DNA of 64,000 bases from Acidobacteriota bacterium. GTDB lineage: Bacteria > Acidobacteriota > Thermoanaerobaculia > Gp7-AA8. Position numbers and translations under genes: made by a program. Every line of letters starts with the position of its first letter. Position 1 is the stretch's first letter. Positions 42,466-49,883 of this stretch are shown one piece after another. The stretch is from contig QHVT01000016.1 of the NCBI GenBank assembly GCA_003223645.1, positions 1 through 64,000 on the forward strand, in the 5' to 3' direction. Under the pieces are notes generated by a model. That model had not been told where the DNA came from and did not search any database. It worked only from the letters and a program-made list of their open reading frames with translations.

Positions 42466-43190
42466 GCGAGTGTGATCTCCCCGGGCAGGCCCAACGCGTC
42501 GAGAGTCTTCAGGTACTGTTGCAGCGATGCTCCGCGGAGTTGCGCGGCGCTCAGGCTGACTTCGAACAACGACGGCTTCACGCAACTGGACACGCACACT
42601 TCGCAGTGTCCGTCTCTGCAGTCCTTCGCCAGCATCTTCGCGAGGGTGCTCATCACCTCGAGATGCAGCCGGTGCAACTTGTCGTCGAAGCGATCGGGGT
42701 TCGCGTCGCGCTCCGCTTTGAGAATCGCCATGGCGTGATCGGCGTGCTCCTGTTCGTCCGCCGCGATGGCGCCGAACACCTTGCCGAGACTCCCCGGCGC
42801 AACGTTCGCCACTCGGGTGTAGCTGGCGAGGGCAAAGGATTCCAGCATGATTTCCTGGACGATGAGGCAGCCGATGGTGTCGCGCTCCGCGACGCAGCCC
42901 ATGAACGCCCCGGAGAGCCGCTTCCAATGCTTCCCGTCGACGTTGCTGACGACGTCCACTCCGATCTTCCGGCCCGCGGCCATGAAGGCGGCGGCGTGCG
43001 CTCGCTCGATGGCCGCATGTTCCCGCGCCTCGCCGGCCTCCCGGGGATCGTCACAGATCTCGGCCAGGGCGGCGTAGTTCATCGCGGCCACGAGCTCGCC
43101 CGTCACCGCCTGGGCCAGCACATCCTGCCAAATCGAAGCAGTGGGCGAGGTGCACTCCGCCGGCGGCTTCAGCTCCATCAGGGTTTCCAT
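42441..43190 (-). CDS. ado: Aldehyde-deformylating oxygenase (ADO), ferritin-like di-iron enzyme
   Basis: A 249-residue protein; converts fatty aldehydes to alkanes and formate in cyanobacteria. The ferritin-like ligands are Glu32, Glu62-x-x-His65 (IERAH), Glu117 (IMLESFALA) and Glu146-x-x-His149 (DEQEH); the spacing 62-117-146 equals that which I recall for the cyanobacterial enzyme (73-128-157). The lines FMAAGRKIGVDV and CLIVQEIMLESFALASY are also typical. An unusual addition is a cysteine cluster at 191-203 (CRDGHCEVCVSSC). A near-consensus promoter and palindrome lie in front. Start may also be Met5. Confidence 0.85.
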   Translation of the reverse strand: METLMELKPPAECTSPTASIWQDVLAQAVTGELVAAMNYAALAEICDDPREAGEAREHAAIERAHAAAFMAAGRKIGVDVVSNVDGKHWKRLSGAFMGCVAERDTIGCLIVQEIMLESFALASYTRVANVAPGSLGKVFGAIAADEQEHADHAMAILKAERDANPDRFDDKLHRLHLEVMSTLAKMLAKDCRDGHCEVCVSSCVKPSLFEVSLSAAQLRGASLQQYLKTLDALGLPGEITLAWIAQLPV

Positions 43191-43211
43191 CGATCCTCCT
43201 CGACCTCGTTA

Positions 43212-43233
43212 GTGTTATAGGTAGGTATAACAC
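43212..43233. promoter_or_regulatory. Putative operator, perfect 8-6-8 inverted repeat
   Basis: GTGTTATA-ggtagg-TATAACAC is a perfect inverted repeat overlapping the -10 box of the ado promoter. Such a position suits a repressor. The GT...AC ends fit GntR-family sites, and a GntR gene lies in the same operon. It is 22-43 bases before the ado start codon. Confidence 0.7.
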
Positions 43234-43252
43234 CAGATCGCCAAGTTGTCAA
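43224..43252 (-). promoter_or_regulatory. ado: Sigma-70 type promoter of the ado-aar operon
   Basis: On the minus strand TTGACA (43252-43247) is followed after exactly 17 bases by TATACC (43229-43224), close to the -35/-10 consensus. It points at ado, whose ATG lies about 34 bases past the -10. This is the best promoter seen in the window. Confidence 0.75.
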
Positions 43253-43285
43253 TGGGGGAGTAGCAGCGAAACTCCACGATCCACC

Positions 43286-44359
43286 TCAGCTGAGGCCCAT
43301 CTCGCGCATCAACGCGTCTGACGGCGACCACTCCGCAGCGTGTATCCATTGGAGCGGAATGTCGCCGTAGAACGACGCCCAGTAACTGTAGGTGCTCATC
43401 GGGCCGAAGACGGCATCGGTTTTCGCGAGGAGGTAGAGGTCTTCGATGGGCACGCCGCTCCCGAATACGACGTCGAGATCGCCGAATGTCTCCAACAGCT
43501 GTGGTTCATCCGAGGAGACGACGAAGCGGACGCGCCGGGGTGCGAGGAGTGCGCGGATTTGTTTCATGAGGCGGACATAGAAGGCGAGCGGGAAGAAGTA
43601 TCGGCCGTATTCGAACAGTCGATAGTCGCCGCGCCGGATGTGGATGCCGATCAGGCGATCCGCGCCCTGGCGCGCCGCGGCGGCCATGGTCTCGACGTTT
43701 TCGCGGTATGGGCTGGCGGGGACGAAGAAGCGGCGGACGGCGTCGCCGTTTCGCTTGTGCGCGCCGATCGCGCGAAAGCCCCAGCCGTCGAGGAAGAGCA
43801 GCGAGAAGTCTTTCACCGCGGAGATGAGATCGAGGCCGTCGAAATAGAGCTCGGCGGGGAGTGGCGTGTGCAGGTAGCGTAGCGGCGACGACGGCGGTAG
43901 CTCGCGCGGAGCGATGGTCGCGCACATGGAAAGCGCGAACTGTTCGAAGCGGGCCCGCCACTCCGGCGTGGTCATGGCGTCGAGCGCGCGCGGCGACGTT
44001 TTGCCGATCCCGTTCCGCGCGTCTCGATCGACCTTGAAGAAGAGACTCGTGAGCGCTTTTGCCGCGCGCGCATCGTAGAACGCGTCCGAGGGTGGATACC
44101 GGCACAACAGCGAGCCGCGCGTGCTCGCGAACAGGTCCGCGTACTCGCCGAACGCGGGGTGGACCAGCAGGTGGCCGCGGTCATGCGCAAGCGCCACCAG
44201 GTGGGAAAAGAGGATGAGCCGGTTCGCGAGTTGGCCGTTCGAGGTCGAGCCGACGATCAGCAATCGCTCCGGCGCAAGCACGCGGGGCGCTGCCAGCAAG
44301 TCCTGCAGGACGCGGGGGTTGGAAAGGTCCAACATCAAATGAAGCATAATCGTATGCAT
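43286..44359 (-). CDS. Fucosyltransferase-like glycosyltransferase (GT11-type fold)
   Basis: About 357 residues. The N-terminal LIVGSTSNGQLANRLILFSHL and the central LIGIHIRRGDYRLFEYG are the motifs of alpha-1,2-fucosyltransferase-like enzymes, where HxRRGDY binds the GDP-sugar; RFVVSSDEP and a late AVFGPMSTYSYWASFYG also fit. The start is uncertain: ATG at 44359 forms one palindrome (GCATGC) with the start of the divergent radical SAM gene, while ATG at 44347 or 44335 would leave some space. The track start at 44443 overlaps that gene. Donor sugar cannot be told. Confidence 0.75.
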   Translation of the reverse strand: MHTIMLHLMLDLSNPRVLQDLLAAPRVLAPERLLIVGSTSNGQLANRLILFSHLVALAHDRGHLLVHPAFGEYADLFASTRGSLLCRYPPSDAFYDARAAKALTSLFFKVDRDARNGIGKTSPRALDAMTTPEWRARFEQFALSMCATIAPRELPPSSPLRYLHTPLPAELYFDGLDLISAVKDFSLLFLDGWGFRAIGAHKRNGDAVRRFFVPASPYRENVETMAAAARQGADRLIGIHIRRGDYRLFEYGRYFFPLAFYVRLMKQIRALLAPRRVRFVVSSDEPQLLETFGDLDVVFGSGVPIEDLYLLAKTDAVFGPMSTYSYWASFYGDIPLQWIHAAEWSPSDALMREMGLS

Positions 44360-45932
44360 GCCGGCCCCCGATCTCCTGAAGGAATTCAATGCATTCCGAG
44401 GGGAGGACGAGGGCGCGACGGTATGTCCCGCTCCGCTGGTCAATCTTCATTTTTCGCAGCTGGGCGTGGTGACGGCCTGTTGCTTCAATCGGACCCAGGT
44501 TCTGGGCGTCTATCCGAAGAATTCCGTCCGGGAGATCTGGGAGGGCGCGGCGGCGGCCGAGCTTCGTGAGGCGCTGGCCCGCGGCGATCTTTCCAAGGGC
44601 TGCGAAAAGTGTCTACAGCAGATCGAGGCTCGCGACTTCGGCGGCTCTCACGCGGTCTTTTATAGCCGGCACGCCAGGATCATGGCGGACCGACGGAGCG
44701 AGCTCGGGATGGTGCCCCCGGCCGACGGGTCAGTGACTCCGTTGCCGATGAAGCTCGAATTCAATATTCACAATGCCTGCAATCTTCAGTGCGTGATGTG
44801 TCATGGACTGGCCTCCTCGGCGATTCGCACCCGCCGCGAGGCCCTCGGCGCCATGCCCAATCCGTACGATGACGAGTTGTTTGTCGATCAGCTCGCGCCT
44901 TATCTTCCTTACGTCGTCGAAACGGACTTCATGGGAGGAGAGCCGTTCCTCATCCCGCTCTATCAGCGGATCTGGGCGCGCATCGGCGAGGTCAATCCGA
45001 AGACCAGGGTGTGCATCCTGACGAATGCGACAATTCTCGATGATCGCATCAAGAAAATCCTCGAGAGCATCAACTGCTGGATCCATGTATCGATCGATTC
45101 GTTCCGGAAGGAGACGTACGAGACCATCCGGCGCGGAGCTTCTTTTGACGAGGTGATGGCCAACGCGAAGTATTTTCATGCACTGATGCGCCAGCGCGGG
45201 CTTCCCATCCTCTGGCGGCTCTGCCCGATGCGTCTCAACTGGCACGAGCTTCCCGATACGTTGCAATACTGCACCGACCATGAGATCGCGCTTTTCTATA
45301 ATCAGCTCGATTCTCCCATCGGTCTCTCACTGACCACGCTTCCGGCGGCCGAGCTCGCCCATGTTGCCGACACGCTGGAAAAGCAGGAGCCTCGATTGCC
45401 GGCGACGCCGATCGGCCTCGAGAATCTCCGCAATTATCGAGAGCTCGTGGCTCGTCTGAGGGGATTCCTGCAGCCGGAGAACCGCATCGCCGGATTGCGT
45501 TCCCGCCTCGACACGGCGCGCGCGGTCGTCAGTCACTATTCGTCAGTGGAAGACCGGTTGTCGCAGGCGGTGAAGAACTATTTGATCACTCGATTGAATG
45601 TAGAAGACGCGGACGGCGAGCTTCCTGTCGAGTTTGCGGAACGCGTGGACCAGGTACGGCTGATTCTCGCCGGACTACGCCACGAGGTCAGCTCGTCCCA
45701 CTTTCTATCGACGTATTTGAAGGAACTGATTCGCACGTATTCCGGTGTGTGGGGCGTGGTCGGGACTCACGACACGGACGTATTTCGGCGCATCGACGAG
45801 CTGGTCGCGAGCGTGACGGCAAACGGCGATGACTGGGATCGTGTGATGCGGCAGCCGCCGAAGGGCGTCTACGAAGCGATCGGATTGACCCTGTCCGTAG
45901 ACGGCATGCGCCGATGGCTTGCGGACCTATAG
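44358..45932 (+). CDS. Radical SAM protein with N-terminal SPASM/twitch-like region
   Basis: A 524-residue protein. The radical SAM cluster motif is NACNLQCVMCHG (Cx3Cx2C) near residue 142, followed by TDFMGGEPFL and the usual barrel. The first 90 residues contain CPAPLVNLHFSQLG, CCFNRTQVLG, REIWEGAAAAELREALARG and GCEKCLQQ, the layout of a SPASM/twitch cluster-binding domain, which is normally C-terminal. The C-terminal 200 residues are helical and unassigned. It opens a cluster of glycosyltransferases and modifying enzymes. Substrate could be a peptide or sugar; unknown. Confidence 0.8.
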   Translation: MPAPDLLKEFNAFRGEDEGATVCPAPLVNLHFSQLGVVTACCFNRTQVLGVYPKNSVREIWEGAAAAELREALARGDLSKGCEKCLQQIEARDFGGSHAVFYSRHARIMADRRSELGMVPPADGSVTPLPMKLEFNIHNACNLQCVMCHGLASSAIRTRREALGAMPNPYDDELFVDQLAPYLPYVVETDFMGGEPFLIPLYQRIWARIGEVNPKTRVCILTNATILDDRIKKILESINCWIHVSIDSFRKETYETIRRGASFDEVMANAKYFHALMRQRGLPILWRLCPMRLNWHELPDTLQYCTDHEIALFYNQLDSPIGLSLTTLPAAELAHVADTLEKQEPRLPATPIGLENLRNYRELVARLRGFLQPENRIAGLRSRLDTARAVVSHYSSVEDRLSQAVKNYLITRLNVEDADGELPVEFAERVDQVRLILAGLRHEVSSSHFLSTYLKELIRTYSGVWGVVGTHDTDVFRRIDELVASVTANGDDWDRVMRQPPKGVYEAIGLTLSVDGMRRWLADL

Positions 45933-45939
45933 CCGCCCA

Positions 45940-47100
45940 ATGCAAGTCTCGATCGAAGTTCCCGTATTCAAGGGACGGTTCCTGCGTCCATGCGTTGACT
46001 CCGTTTTGGCCCAGACTTCGGACGCATGGACGCTGTCGCTTTATTGGAACGGCGGCGATGAGCAATCGAGAACTATCCTCGAACGACTCCAGCATGAAGG
46101 TGATGCGCGTGTGCGGGTCTTCTTCGGAGAAAATCGCGGAATCGCGGGCGGCCGTAAGCTTCTCACGGACCATAGTGAAGGGGACTACATCCTTCCACTG
46201 GATGATGACGACATTCTGTGTCCTCGGGCCGTCGAGCGCTTCCTGCAGGTTGCGACCGGGTGTCCGTGGGCGAGTCTGATTCGGGCGCGCCGCGTCTTGA
46301 TCGACGTCGAGGGGAACATTGTCGAACAGGAACCATGGTTTCCGTTCGGACCGCGGAGCTATGACCGCGGAATGGTCACCGACATATTCAATCAGTCGCA
46401 GCCCTACTTGATCCGGCGCTCCGCTTACAACCGCACGCGCGGGTGGACCGGGTTTCCTGATTTCATGGGCGCGGGTGAAGACTGCGACATTTTCCTTCAG
46501 TTGGAGGAGGTGGCGCATTTCGAATTCATCGACGAGGTCCTTTATGAGTACAGGCTGCACGACGGCCGTGCCAGTCTCTCCCTGACCAACGCCGCTGCGT
46601 TCGAAATGTGGAGACGTCTATGCGACGGAGCCATTACGCGGATTGGCTTGCCGCTCAAACGTGTCAACGATACGCCCCCATTCGTGTATGAGCGCTTGCC
46701 ACGCCGGCCGGTCACGCTGGAGGATGTTAATGTTGTGACTCGCGGGACGGACGGCGCGTCAACCTGGCGAATGGCGGGTTTTCGCGCCACACAGCGGCCG
46801 GTGGTCTGTTTCCTGGGCGAGCACGCAGACATCCAAACGTTCATCCGGACTCTCAATGACACCGGCGCCGATTTGCTCGCGCCATCGCCTGGCGGAAAGA
46901 TTTTGCTGGTGCGGCGTGAGGTCGTTGCAGCCACCGGAGGCTTTGATGAGCAGTATGTCCCTGCGTCGTCACAAGCCGCAGACTTCTGGATTCAGGCACG
47001 CCGGCGCGGATTCTCCTGCGTGGGAATTCCACCGGAAGGCGATCTCGGCGCGCTGAGGTCAAAGTGGCGGAGCCATACGAACCTCCTTCCGTCATCCTGA
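45940..47100 (+). CDS. Glycosyltransferase family 2
   Basis: A 386-residue protein; ATG at 45940 follows the previous stop by 7 bases (the track's TTG start is less likely). GT-A fold: VSIEVPVFKGRFLRPCVDSVL, a GGDE loop and the metal-binding DDDD in YILPLDDDDILCPRA, then WTGFPDFMGAGEDCDIF as acceptor-side motif. The C-terminal 130 residues look like a reduced second GT-A-like half (VVAATGGFDEQYV). It acts in the cytoplasm on nucleotide sugars. Followed by the inverted repeats. Confidence 0.85.
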   Translation: MQVSIEVPVFKGRFLRPCVDSVLAQTSDAWTLSLYWNGGDEQSRTILERLQHEGDARVRVFFGENRGIAGGRKLLTDHSEGDYILPLDDDDILCPRAVERFLQVATGCPWASLIRARRVLIDVEGNIVEQEPWFPFGPRSYDRGMVTDIFNQSQPYLIRRSAYNRTRGWTGFPDFMGAGEDCDIFLQLEEVAHFEFIDEVLYEYRLHDGRASLSLTNAAAFEMWRRLCDGAITRIGLPLKRVNDTPPFVYERLPRRPVTLEDVNVVTRGTDGASTWRMAGFRATQRPVVCFLGEHADIQTFIRTLNDTGADLLAPSPGGKILLVRREVVAATGGFDEQYVPASSQAADFWIQARRRGFSCVGIPPEGDLGALRSKWRSHTNLLPSS

Positions 47101-47136
47101 GCCGGCCCACCGCGCGATGCGCAGACCTCGATCGTA

Positions 47137-47278
47137 ATGACCGCCCCTCACCCGGCGCTTCGCGCCACCCTCTCCCCGCATGCGGGGCGAGGGGCAACAT
47201 GTACGAGCATCGAGATTTGTTGCCCTTCTCCCCGCATGCGGGGAGAAGGTGCCCGAAGGGCGGATGAGGGGCTGTCAT
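47137..47278. repeat. Large imperfect inverted repeat with 60-base arms
   Basis: Left arm 47137-47198 (atgaccgcccctcaccc... to gggcaac) pairs with right arm 47219-47278 (gttgccc... to gaggggctgtcat) around a 20-base loop, with roughly 85% complementarity by eye. Each arm also contains the perfect palindrome CCCCGCATGCGGGG. It lies between convergent genes, so it may be a bidirectional terminator-like structure or a REP/MITE-type mobile repeat. Confidence 0.8.
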
Positions 47279-47287
47279 TAGAAGGAT

Positions 47288-47382
47288 GTGGCGACCGCTG
47301 CCCTCAGCGGTCACCGCGCCGCCTCACGGCGGCGCCAGCGGCGCGTAGCGCCGCCGCGACCGCTGAGGGCAGCGGTTGCCAC
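47288..47382. repeat. Second inverted repeat with 25-base arms
   Basis: gtggcgaccgctgccctcag at the left end is repeated inverted at the right end as ctgagggcagcggttgccac, one mismatch in about 25 bases. The interior holds further GC-rich palindromic blocks (ggcggcgcc, ggcgcgtagcgcc), so the whole can fold into one long hairpin. It is only ten bases from the previous element. Remaining bases to 47440 contain nothing recognised. Confidence 0.8.
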
Positions 47383-47440
47383 AAAGCTCTTGGAAATTTT
47401 TCACAGCCTTCAGATTGACAGATTCGTCGTGAAAGAGAGA

Positions 47441-48691
47441 TTAGGGCCGCAATGACGAGAGCAGAGCGGACGGCGACGGAGCCCGACGGAATCGTTCCAT
47501 GATTCGATCCCGCTGTTGCGCGTGCCCCGCGACTGCCGCCTCCAGCACGGACAATGACAGAGCCGCATTGTGATCGAGGTAGGGAGGCTCCCACCCCTGA
47601 TAGTACCAGGCGATGACGCGGTCGTAGATCGCCGGCACCGCGCGCGCCAGATGGCCGCGATTGAACAGGATGACGGGCCGGCCGTTCCACAACTGCATGA
47701 GAATCGAATGGGACACGACGTTCCAGTAAAAGCTGTATTCCGCGGAAAGAAGCAGGGACAGGAAGCGGCGAAAGGAACAATACCGGAGCAGGTGGATCCG
47801 TTCGTGGGTCCCGGCGAGCGTCAGGTTTACGAGATCCACGAGCTCATTCGGCCCAACGAAAATCGCGTCACGTCCCAGCCGCGCCGTTTGAGTGAGCAGG
47901 CTCGCGACAATCCGTGCGAATTCGATGCTCCCCAGGAACATGACTTGTGTCGCGTAGTCGGCCTCGGAGACAACAAACATCCAATGATCGGATCGGACGG
48001 CGCGAATCTCCGGCGGCAACAGGAGCGCGTCGTTGAAGAAAGAAAGGTTTCGATTGTCCTCGATCGCCGTCTCCAGGCCATCCATGTCCGTGTAAGACGG
48101 GTAGAGGTGAGGCACATTGCGCAGAACGCGCTCCGCTTCTGCAAGCGCCGTGTGAAGCATCCTGTCGGCGGACTGTTTTACGGTAATCAGACTCTCACTG
48201 GCATGTTCCGGAATGTCGATCGAGATCAATTGCTCCACGCGGCCTGACCACTGCGACACCAGGCCCAGGAACGGATCGGCCGTCACTACGACAGCATGGT
48301 GGCGGCGGGCCAGTTCGCATAGTCGCTCCAAGGCTGCCGCGGTGAGAAGACGATGCACCGGCATCAGGTATCCCGAAGCAAAGACGACCACCGCCGGTTG
48401 AAAGGTTTCGATCGCCTGGACCAGATCTTCTTCCGAGGTCCATAGGGCGATGCGGCCGGGAAGCGTGTCGTGATTCTTTTCATACAGGCGAGGGCTGAGA
48501 AGAATCCTCGCGTCGCCGAGACATTCCTGCCCCAGGACCAGATACATGACAGTGGTCAGCTCGCCGAAATCATTGTCGAGGATGAACAGGACGTGCCCGT
48601 TCCCGCCGCGGCTCGTACAGAGGCTCTCCAGCCAGGTCTCGATCGCCCGCCCCCCGGGTAAGCTCACGGTTGCGAGGTCGTGTTCGGACAT
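47441..48691 (-). CDS. Hypothetical protein, possible GT-B-like fold
   Basis: A 416-residue protein; ATG at 48691 shares its first base with the TAA of the methyltransferase gene (TAATG). No signal peptide. The N-terminal half alternates strands and helices (HVLFILDNDFGELTTVMYL, AVVVFASGYLMPVHRLL, AVVVTADPFLGLV), the C-terminal half also (AIFVGPNELVDLV, VIAWYYQGWEPPY), which suggests a two-domain Rossmann arrangement such as GT-B, but no family motif is recognised. Gene order within a glycosyltransferase cluster supports a role in sugar or polysaccharide synthesis. Confidence 0.6.
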   Translation of the reverse strand: MSEHDLATVSLPGGRAIETWLESLCTSRGGNGHVLFILDNDFGELTTVMYLVLGQECLGDARILLSPRLYEKNHDTLPGRIALWTSEEDLVQAIETFQPAVVVFASGYLMPVHRLLTAAALERLCELARRHHAVVVTADPFLGLVSQWSGRVEQLISIDIPEHASESLITVKQSADRMLHTALAEAERVLRNVPHLYPSYTDMDGLETAIEDNRNLSFFNDALLLPPEIRAVRSDHWMFVVSEADYATQVMFLGSIEFARIVASLLTQTARLGRDAIFVGPNELVDLVNLTLAGTHERIHLLRYCSFRRFLSLLLSAEYSFYWNVVSHSILMQLWNGRPVILFNRGHLARAVPAIYDRVIAWYYQGWEPPYLDHNAALSLSVLEAAVAGHAQQRDRIMERFRRAPSPSALLSSLRP

Positions 48692-49839
48692 TACTGTTTG
48701 CGCCAGAACGCGCCGGACCAGTCGATCCTGACGATGTCTTCCTGAATCGCATTCGCACGCCGGAAGTCGTCCACCGCCTGACGGCAGGGCGGCGCGCTGT
48801 AGTAATCGTCCACAATCGCAAACCCGCCGGGCGAGAGCTTGGAATAGAGGTGCACAAGCCCGTCCATGGTCGACTCGTAAAGATCTCCGTCCAGACGCAG
48901 GACCGCCAAGTGATCGATCGGTGCAACAGGCAATGTGTCGGCGAACCACCCTTCGAGGAACACGACTTGATGGTCGAGAAGGTCGAAGCGCCGGAAATTC
49001 TCGCGCACTTCCTCGGCGGAGACGGCGAGAGAGCGCCACATCGACAAGTCATAGCCGCGGTCCACCGGATATTTGTCCGAATCAGGGCGAGGAAGCCCCC
49101 GGAAGGAGTCGGCGACCCACACTTTCCGCTTCGCATCCCCGTATGCGCGAAGGATCGCGCGCATGAAGATGGTCGCTCCGCCCCGCCAGACGCCGGCTTC
49201 GATCAGGTCGCCGGGAATCTGATCCTGAAGAACGCGCTCTACGCACGTCTGAATGTTGTCGAGGCGCTTTTTGCCGATCATGGTCAGTGCCTGCGCCGGC
49301 CAGTCCATGCCGAATTCGCGGACGCTGATGGGTGGCGTGCGACGCCACAGGCCAATCTTTCGAAGCATGCGGGCGAAGCTGACCAGCGGCCGTCGTGCGT
49401 TGAGCTCGAGGAGGGGCCCGTCGCTCGCACGCCATAATAGAAACGTCAGGCAATCTTTCATCAACTCGAGGTAGGACGCCGCGGCATCGGTACCGCCCGC
49501 CGGCAGTGGCGCGTGTGCCAGCTCCGCTTCGCGCCGGTACGATTCCGCGGCCCCTTCGTGATCGTGGCAAAGCCGCTGCAGGTCTCCCAACTTGCGGAAC
49601 AGGACCGCATTGTGAGGGGCACGCGCGATCGCTGCCAGATAACTCCGGGCGGCGGGCTCCCACAGTTCCAGGCGAAACTGAAGGTCGCCGAGAAACTCGA
49701 AAACCCCCGGCAGGTCCGGTGCGCTCCGGGCCGCGGCCTCGCACAATGGCTGGGCCTCGCCCCATTGGCCCTGTGATGCCAACTCCCGCGCTCGATGAAG
49801 CTGAGCGGCGCCGAGTTCGACGTCGGTGTTATGATTCAT
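48691..49839 (-). CDS. TPR - TylF/MycF-type O-methyltransferase
   Basis: A 382-residue protein. The first 110 residues contain three TPR-like repeats (AAQLHRARELASQGQWGEA, FEFLGDLQFRLELWEPA, FRKLGDLQRLCHDHEGA). The rest matches macrocin O-methyltransferase (TylF) type SAM-dependent enzymes: IPGDLIEAGVWRGGATIFMR as SAM-binding motif, VWVADSFRGLP, LRLDGDLYESTMDGL with metal-binding Asp residues, and GGFAIVDDYYS. These methylate hydroxyls of sugars. It overlaps the next gene by one base and likely modifies a glycan built by the cluster. Confidence 0.85.
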   Translation of the reverse strand: MNHNTDVELGAAQLHRARELASQGQWGEAQPLCEAAARSAPDLPGVFEFLGDLQFRLELWEPAARSYLAAIARAPHNAVLFRKLGDLQRLCHDHEGAAESYRREAELAHAPLPAGGTDAAASYLELMKDCLTFLLWRASDGPLLELNARRPLVSFARMLRKIGLWRRTPPISVREFGMDWPAQALTMIGKKRLDNIQTCVERVLQDQIPGDLIEAGVWRGGATIFMRAILRAYGDAKRKVWVADSFRGLPRPDSDKYPVDRGYDLSMWRSLAVSAEEVRENFRRFDLLDHQVVFLEGWFADTLPVAPIDHLAVLRLDGDLYESTMDGLVHLYSKLSPGGFAIVDDYYSAPPCRQAVDDFRRANAIQEDIVRIDWSGAFWRKQ

Positions 49840-49883
49840 TGGAATCAGAACTCCATTATAGCCCGCATCGATGGTTGGCTTCG
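49840..49883. promoter_or_regulatory. Short divergent intergenic region with a TATAAT box
   Basis: Only 44 bases separate the methyltransferase and B12-radical SAM genes. TATAAT reads toward the methyltransferase (49860-49855), 16 bases before its ATG; no good -35 partner is seen. The radical SAM gene has no visible promoter here. Confidence 0.35.

Noticed and set aside
41374-42927. 517-codon reading of the AAR gene
   Set aside because: The upstream part is antisense-like Arg/Gly-rich sequence overlapping ado; AAR homology starts just after the ATG at 42465.
47137-47382. Structured non-coding RNA gene
   Set aside because: Strong hairpins could mimic one, but there is no promoter or conserved single-stranded motif visible; repeats explain the symmetry.
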